DNA from: Muricauda sp. SCSIO 64092
GTDB taxonomy: Bacteria > Bacteroidota > Bacteroidia > Flavobacteriales > Flavobacteriaceae
Assembly: GCF_023016285.1 (NCBI RefSeq)
Contig: NZ_CP095413.1
Location: 4,357,001-4,421,000, forward strand
Direction: 5' to 3'
DNA: 64,000 bases
How positions within the stretch are numbered: position 1 is the stretch's first letter; each line of letters starts with the position of its first letter. The notes beneath the pieces are model-generated. The model saw only the letters and a program-made list of their open reading frames with translations. It ran no database searches and was not told the DNA's origin. Position numbers and translations under genes: made by a program. This document shows positions 59,698 to 64,000 of this stretch, in pieces.

Positions 59698-61938
59698 ATG
59701 ACCAAGGTCTATTCATTCTTTTTTATAATACTCTTTTTAAACCTTTCCTGCACAGAAGAAAAACAAAATATCGACAAAAAACGGGTCGATTATGTAGACC
59801 CCTTTATCGGAACTGGGGGACATGGGCATACTTTTCCGGGGGCCACTGCGCCATTTGGGATGGTGCAACCAAGTCCTGACAATGGTACGGAAGGATGGGA
59901 TTGGTGTTCGGGCTATCACATTTCGGATTCCATAATTTCCGGCTTTGCGCAATTGCACTTAAGTGGCACCGGGATTGGCGATTTGGCCGATGTATTGCTT
60001 ATGCCCACCCATAAAAAAATGGATGTCACCCTGTTTGGTACAAGTAGGGACAGCTTGCCCTACATTTCCCGTTTTTCCCATTCCAATGAAGTTGCTTCAC
60101 CGGGATATTACAGGGTAACGCTGGATGATTCCAAGATTACGGTAGCGCTTACCGCGAATTCCCATGTTGCTTTTCATCAGTACACTTATGGGGAAGGGGA
60201 TACGCCGTCTTTTATTGTGGATTTGGGCTATGCCGTGAATTGGGATGATCCCACGGAAAGTTACCTCCATTTGGAGAACAACCATCTTCTGACCGGGTAT
60301 CGATATAGTACAGGTTGGGCAAAAAATCAAAAGGTGTTTTTTGCAATCGAATCTTCAATGCCCATAGCCAGCGCACAATTTACCGCGGACCAAAAAGCAG
60401 TGGATGCGGGGAATTCCGCAAAAGGGGTGAAAACAGGGGGGCAATTCTTTTTTGACATGGATGCCCTAAAAATGGTGGAGTTAAAAGTGGCCGTGTCCTC
60501 GGTGGGCATGGCCAATGCCAAGGAAAATTTAAGCTTGCACGGTACACCCCATACCTTTGACATTGTTAAGAATGCGACAAACGACCAATGGGAGGAGGTC
60601 CTGTCCAAAATTACGGTAGAGACCCCTCAGGATTCCTTAAAGACCATTTTTTATACGGCACTGTACCATACGCAATTGGCTCCAGTCCTTTTTAATGATA
60701 CCAATGGGGAATTCCGTTTGCAAAATGACAGTATTGCACGGACCAACGAATGGGAGGCCTATTCCACTTTATCCCTTTGGGATACCTTTAGGGCGCAAAA
60801 TCCCCTACTCAATATCGTACAACCGCAAAAAGTAAATGACATTATCCAGTCCATGTTGACGTATTACGATGAACAGGGTACCTTACCGGTATGGACGCTT
60901 TACGCCAATGAAACCAATACCATGACGGGCAATCACGGAGTATCCGTTATTGCGGAGGCTTATTTGAAAGGACTAAGGGGGTATGATGTGGATAAGGCTT
61001 ACCAAGCGGTCCGGAAAACCATGATGGGGAACGCACGTGGATTGGAACCGTATAAGGAGTATGGATTCATTCCCTATGACCTATTGGACGAATCCGTTAC
61101 CATTAGTTTGGAATTTGCCTATAACGACTGGTGCGTTGCACAAATGGCCAGGGATTTGGGGCATGAGGAAGATTATGTCTATTTCAGCGACCGCTCCAAT
61201 GCCTATGCCCATCTTTTTGATGCTACCACAGGGTTTATGCGTGGAAAGTCCTCTGACGGAAAAACCTGGAATTCGCCTTTTGATCCCAAATTTTCCAACC
61301 ATAGGGAAAATACCGATTATACGGAAGGTAATGCGTGGCAGCACAGTTGGTTTGTGCCCCATGACGTGTTGGGCCTTATCCAGCTTCATGGGGGCAATGC
61401 GGCCTTTACCGGTAAATTGGAACAACTCTTCACGGAAAGTTCAGAAATTGTAGGGGATAATATTTCTGTGGATATAAGCGGTTTGATCGGGCAATATGCC
61501 CATGGAAACGAACCCAGTCATCATATTGCCTATATGTTCAACAAGGCAGGACAACCATGGCGGACCCAATATTGGGTAAGGCAAATTTTGGATACACAGT
61601 ATTCAACCAAACCAGACGGTTTGAGCGGTAATGAGGATTGCGGCCAAATGTCGGCCTGGTATGTATTTAGTTCCTTGGGACTGTATCCCATGAATCCGGC
61701 TTCGGGGGAATATGAGCTTGGAAGCCCTATTTTTGAAAAGGCGACAATATCCCTCACGGATTCCCTGGAATTTGTGATTTTAGCAAAGAATACTTCATCA
61801 ATCAACAAATACATTCAATCGGTTAAACTCAACGGGAAACCGTTGCAACGTACGTATATCACCCATAGTGAACTAATGACCGGGGGTACGTTGGAATTTG
61901 AAATGGGCCCGGACCCGGATAAAAATTGGGGAACATAA
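59698..61938 (+). CDS. GH92 alpha-mannosidase lipoprotein
   Basis: This 746-residue lipoprotein (lipobox LFLNLSC) is a canonical GH92 enzyme. N-terminal blocks are YVDPFIGTGGHGHTFPGATA, FGMVQPSPDN and GWDWCSGYH. The catalytic barrel has STLSLWDTFRAQNPLLNI, GNHGVSVIAEAYLKGLRGYD, GNEPSHHIAYMFN and GNEDCGQMSAWYVFSSLGLY with base Asp647. GH92 enzymes release mannose from alpha-mannosides in a calcium-dependent, inverting way. ATG 59698 is used; TTG 59695 is the codon before. The symporter follows after 17 bases and a GH130 gene after that, which suggests mannoside or N-glycan use. Confidence 0.96.
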   Translation: MTKVYSFFFIILFLNLSCTEEKQNIDKKRVDYVDPFIGTGGHGHTFPGATAPFGMVQPSPDNGTEGWDWCSGYHISDSIISGFAQLHLSGTGIGDLADVLLMPTHKKMDVTLFGTSRDSLPYISRFSHSNEVASPGYYRVTLDDSKITVALTANSHVAFHQYTYGEGDTPSFIVDLGYAVNWDDPTESYLHLENNHLLTGYRYSTGWAKNQKVFFAIESSMPIASAQFTADQKAVDAGNSAKGVKTGGQFFFDMDALKMVELKVAVSSVGMANAKENLSLHGTPHTFDIVKNATNDQWEEVLSKITVETPQDSLKTIFYTALYHTQLAPVLFNDTNGEFRLQNDSIARTNEWEAYSTLSLWDTFRAQNPLLNIVQPQKVNDIIQSMLTYYDEQGTLPVWTLYANETNTMTGNHGVSVIAEAYLKGLRGYDVDKAYQAVRKTMMGNARGLEPYKEYGFIPYDLLDESVTISLEFAYNDWCVAQMARDLGHEEDYVYFSDRSNAYAHLFDATTGFMRGKSSDGKTWNSPFDPKFSNHRENTDYTEGNAWQHSWFVPHDVLGLIQLHGGNAAFTGKLEQLFTESSEIVGDNISVDISGLIGQYAHGNEPSHHIAYMFNKAGQPWRTQYWVRQILDTQYSTKPDGLSGNEDCGQMSAWYVFSSLGLYPMNPASGEYELGSPIFEKATISLTDSLEFVILAKNTSSINKYIQSVKLNGKPLQRTYITHSELMTGGTLEFEMGPDPDKNWGT

Positions 61939-61955
61939 AAGACTGCGGTTAAGAT

Positions 61956-63833
61956 ATGGATGTAATAGATAGCTCAATTATAGTAATCTATGTTTTGTTG
62001 ACCCTTCTGGTTGGAATTTGGGTATCCAAAAAAGCGTCCAAAGGGCTCGATTCCTACTTTTTGGGAGGGAAGAATATTAAATGGTACTATCTCGGTCTTA
62101 GTAACGGATCGGGAATGTTCGATGTATCGGGAACCACATGGATGGTTGGGATGTTGTTCCTATACGGGGCCAAAAGCTTTATGCACATGTGGTTATGGCC
62201 CGTGTTCAATCAAGTTTTTCTTATGATGTTTTTGGCGGTTTGGATCAGGCGTTCCAATATCATGACCGGATCGGAATGGATCCTTACCCGTTTTGGGGAC
62301 GGAAAAGCCGGTAGGGCATCGCATAGTATCATTGCCATCTTCGCTGTGATATCTGCCGTAGGGTTTATAGCGTATTTCTTTGAAGGGGTGGGCAAGTTTT
62401 TGATGATCATACTGCCTTGGAACATTCCTTTGGAACTAGGGGATGTCCTTTTATTGACCTCTGAACAGTCCTATGCCTTGATCATTATTGCGCTGACCAC
62501 GATCTATACGGTAAAAGGAGGGATGTTTTCGGTGGTGGCCACAGAAGTTTTGCAATACATTATCATGGTTATTGCCGGTATTCTTATTGCAGGATATGCC
62601 TTTTTTGCCATCAGTGATGTGGAGATCAATGTTGTTATTTCAGAAGAATGGCGGACAATTTTTTTCGGTTCGGAATTAGGAACCCATTGGGATGCGAAAT
62701 TTAAGGCCTTTGATGATTTGATCGATACCCAAGGGTATAAGATGTTTGGGGCATTTGTCGGCATGTCACTTTTAAAGGGGTTTTTCGCCAGCATTGCGGG
62801 ACCAGTACCCAGTTTTGACTTTCAGCGGATTTTGTCCACAAGAACCGTTAAGGAAGCCGCCTATATGAGTGGGTTTACCAATTTGGTGCTTTACATCCCC
62901 CGATACCTTTTAATATCCGGAATTGTCGTGATTGCCCTGGTAGTATTGGCCCCGGAAATGGGTACTGGTCAAGGGTTGTCCAGTGATGATTTGGAAGTGA
63001 TCTTGCCCAAAGTAGTGAACGATCATATCCCCGTTGGAGTCAAAGGTTTGTTATTGGCAGGGCTTTTAGCTGCATTTATGTCCACATTTTCTGCCTTTGT
63101 CAATGCCAGTTCGGCCTACATTGTCAATGACATCTACAAAAAATATGTAAAACCCAAAGCAACAAACAGGCATTACATTAAAATCAGCCATGCGGCTTCA
63201 TTTGCGGTCGTGGCCTTGGGGGTATTTATGGGATTTTTTGCGGAGTCCATCAATTCATTGACATTATGGATCAGTAGTGCATTGTATGGGGGATATGTTG
63301 CCGCTAATTTTTTGAAATGGGTTTGGTGGCGATTTAATGGTTGGGGTTACTTTTGGGGCATGTTGGCAGGCCTTTTTATTGCCACAGTACAGTTTTTTCT
63401 AGATCAGAGCAAAATGCATTTTGTGGAAGGTTCCTGGCTGTACCAAATATCGAACACACAAGCCATTTATCTCTTCCCCTTAATATTCGGCTTTTCCCTT
63501 TTGGGATGTTATTTGGGTACTTATTTTACAAAACCTACCGATATGGGGGTCTTGAAATCCTTTTACAAGAGTGTCAGGCCCTGGGGCTGGTGGAGACCAG
63601 TGTACAACTGTCTAAGGGTAGAGGATACTACTTTTCAAAGGAACAAGGATTTTTGGTTGGATATGATGAACTGTCTTATAGGGATTGTATGGCAGTCCAG
63701 TATGATCGTACTGCCCATTTACCTGTTGATTAGGGATTATCCCAAAACTATAATCGCCTTAATTGTGTTTTTGGCGACCACCTTGATTTTAAAATACACC
63801 TGGTTGGACCGTGTAAAAAAAATACCCAATTGA
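61956..63833 (+). CDS. sodium/solute symporter (SSS family)
   Basis: This 625-residue membrane transporter has 13 or more hydrophobic segments of the SSSF type. It begins SSIIVIYVLLTLLVGIWVSK, with KGLDSYFLGGKNIKWYYLGL near residues 28-47. The sodium-site and family block is LLAGLLAAFMSTFSAFVNAS near 366-385, then SAYIVNDIYKKY. It extends past the core into a C-terminal region (about 520-625) with more helices. It probably imports a sugar such as mannose or a manno-oligosaccharide released by GH92 for the GH130 phosphorylase next to it. The exact substrate is not readable. Confidence 0.94.
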   Translation: MDVIDSSIIVIYVLLTLLVGIWVSKKASKGLDSYFLGGKNIKWYYLGLSNGSGMFDVSGTTWMVGMLFLYGAKSFMHMWLWPVFNQVFLMMFLAVWIRRSNIMTGSEWILTRFGDGKAGRASHSIIAIFAVISAVGFIAYFFEGVGKFLMIILPWNIPLELGDVLLLTSEQSYALIIIALTTIYTVKGGMFSVVATEVLQYIIMVIAGILIAGYAFFAISDVEINVVISEEWRTIFFGSELGTHWDAKFKAFDDLIDTQGYKMFGAFVGMSLLKGFFASIAGPVPSFDFQRILSTRTVKEAAYMSGFTNLVLYIPRYLLISGIVVIALVVLAPEMGTGQGLSSDDLEVILPKVVNDHIPVGVKGLLLAGLLAAFMSTFSAFVNASSAYIVNDIYKKYVKPKATNRHYIKISHAASFAVVALGVFMGFFAESINSLTLWISSALYGGYVAANFLKWVWWRFNGWGYFWGMLAGLFIATVQFFLDQSKMHFVEGSWLYQISNTQAIYLFPLIFGFSLLGCYLGTYFTKPTDMGVLKSFYKSVRPWGWWRPVYNCLRVEDTTFQRNKDFWLDMMNCLIGIVWQSSMIVLPIYLLIRDYPKTIIALIVFLATTLILKYTWLDRVKKIPN

Positions 63834-63877
63834 CCTTTTGGTTCAATAATGGGGATGAACCTCTAAAACTGTGAACA

Positions 63878-64000
63878 ATGAATAAAATACCCTGGCAGGA
63901 AAGACCTTTAGGAGTCACGGATGTGATGTGGCGGTATAGCGAAAACCCAGTGGTGCAAAGAGATGCAATACCCACATCAAACAGTATATTCAACAGTGCA
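63878..64000 (+). CDS. GH130 mannoside phosphorylase, 5' end
   Basis: Only the first 41 residues are in the window. They read [20 protein letters not shown] and then a [10 protein letters not shown] block, the characteristic beginning of GH130 enzymes, which phosphorolyse beta-mannosides such as mannosyl-glucose, 1,4-mannooligosaccharides or Man-GlcNAc. The ATG at 63878 lies 44 bases after the symporter stop on the same strand. Its position with GH92 and the symporter fits an N-glycan or mannan degradation operon. Confidence 0.85.
   Translation, partial: MNKIPWQERPLGVTDVMWRYSENPVVQRDAIPTSNSIFNSA

Noticed and set aside
1..64000. Whole window as a mobile or prophage island
   Set aside because: No integrase, transposase, phage or conjugation gene, and no tRNA-flanked repeats; the content is ordinary chromosomal catabolism of Bacteroidota.

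Overview
The window looks like the chromosome of a polysaccharide-degrading Bacteroidota, most likely a marine member of the Flavobacteriaceae. The evidence is a SusC/SusD pair, many secreted or lipoprotein glycoside hydrolases, three Cys-type S1 sulfatases, a membrane-anchored propeller/LuxR regulator, a TAnnTTTG-type promoter match and LytS/LytTR signalling. Genus and species cannot be read from the sequence. I found no rRNA, tRNA, CRISPR array or insertion-sequence transposase. No stretch longer than about 300 bases lacks a gene; the largest gaps (8486-8775, 29846-30124, 57372-57649) are described where they hold a signal.

Layout. 1-4924: the end of an FG-GAP/VCBS repeat protein, a decayed GH38 remnant, a sulfatase, a flavin reductase-like protein, a DinB-like protein, an AlkD-like protein and an outer-membrane-like protein. 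4978-23535: a polysaccharide utilisation locus. On the minus strand are a sulfatase and a GH43-CBM-FN3 enzyme. On the plus strand are the regulator, SusC, SusD, a GH144-like glucanase, GH3, an esterase, a sulfatase and an endonuclease/exonuclease/phosphatase-fold protein. GH144 with GH3 points to a beta-1,2-glucan-like backbone; sulfatases and an esterase suggest it is decorated. 23648-28024: a separate cassette of SGNH-TPR protein, DUF5989, SxtJ-like protein and carbamoyltransferase. 27999-31881: a TauE/SafE permease, a ROK kinase, KDPG aldolase, and a KDG kinase gene carrying an in-frame amber codon.

32033-57371 is one long minus-strand block. Its distal part encodes an FtsX-type permease, GH92 and GH3 enzymes that both contain PA14 domains, and a very large divergent GH38. 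Interleaved and upstream is an unusual catabolic set: two family III CoA-transferases, an enoyl-CoA hydratase, two SDR dehydrogenases, a UxuA-like dehydratase, a lactonase, an RraA-type aldolase, two paralogous cupin-like proteins, two sugar porters and a substrate-binding-protein-like protein without a signal peptide. A LacI regulator sits at the head, and four near-identical operator palindromes match it. I read this as a sugar or sugar-acid pathway that runs through CoA thioesters rather than phosphorylated intermediates. This is the best candidate for an undescribed system here.

57650-64000: a LytTR response regulator and LytS-like kinase, facing a GH92 alpha-mannosidase, a sodium/solute symporter and the start of a GH130 phosphorylase. 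That gene order fits mannoside or N-glycan use. Together with the GH38 and GH92 genes nearby, mannose-containing glycans are a theme of the right-hand half.
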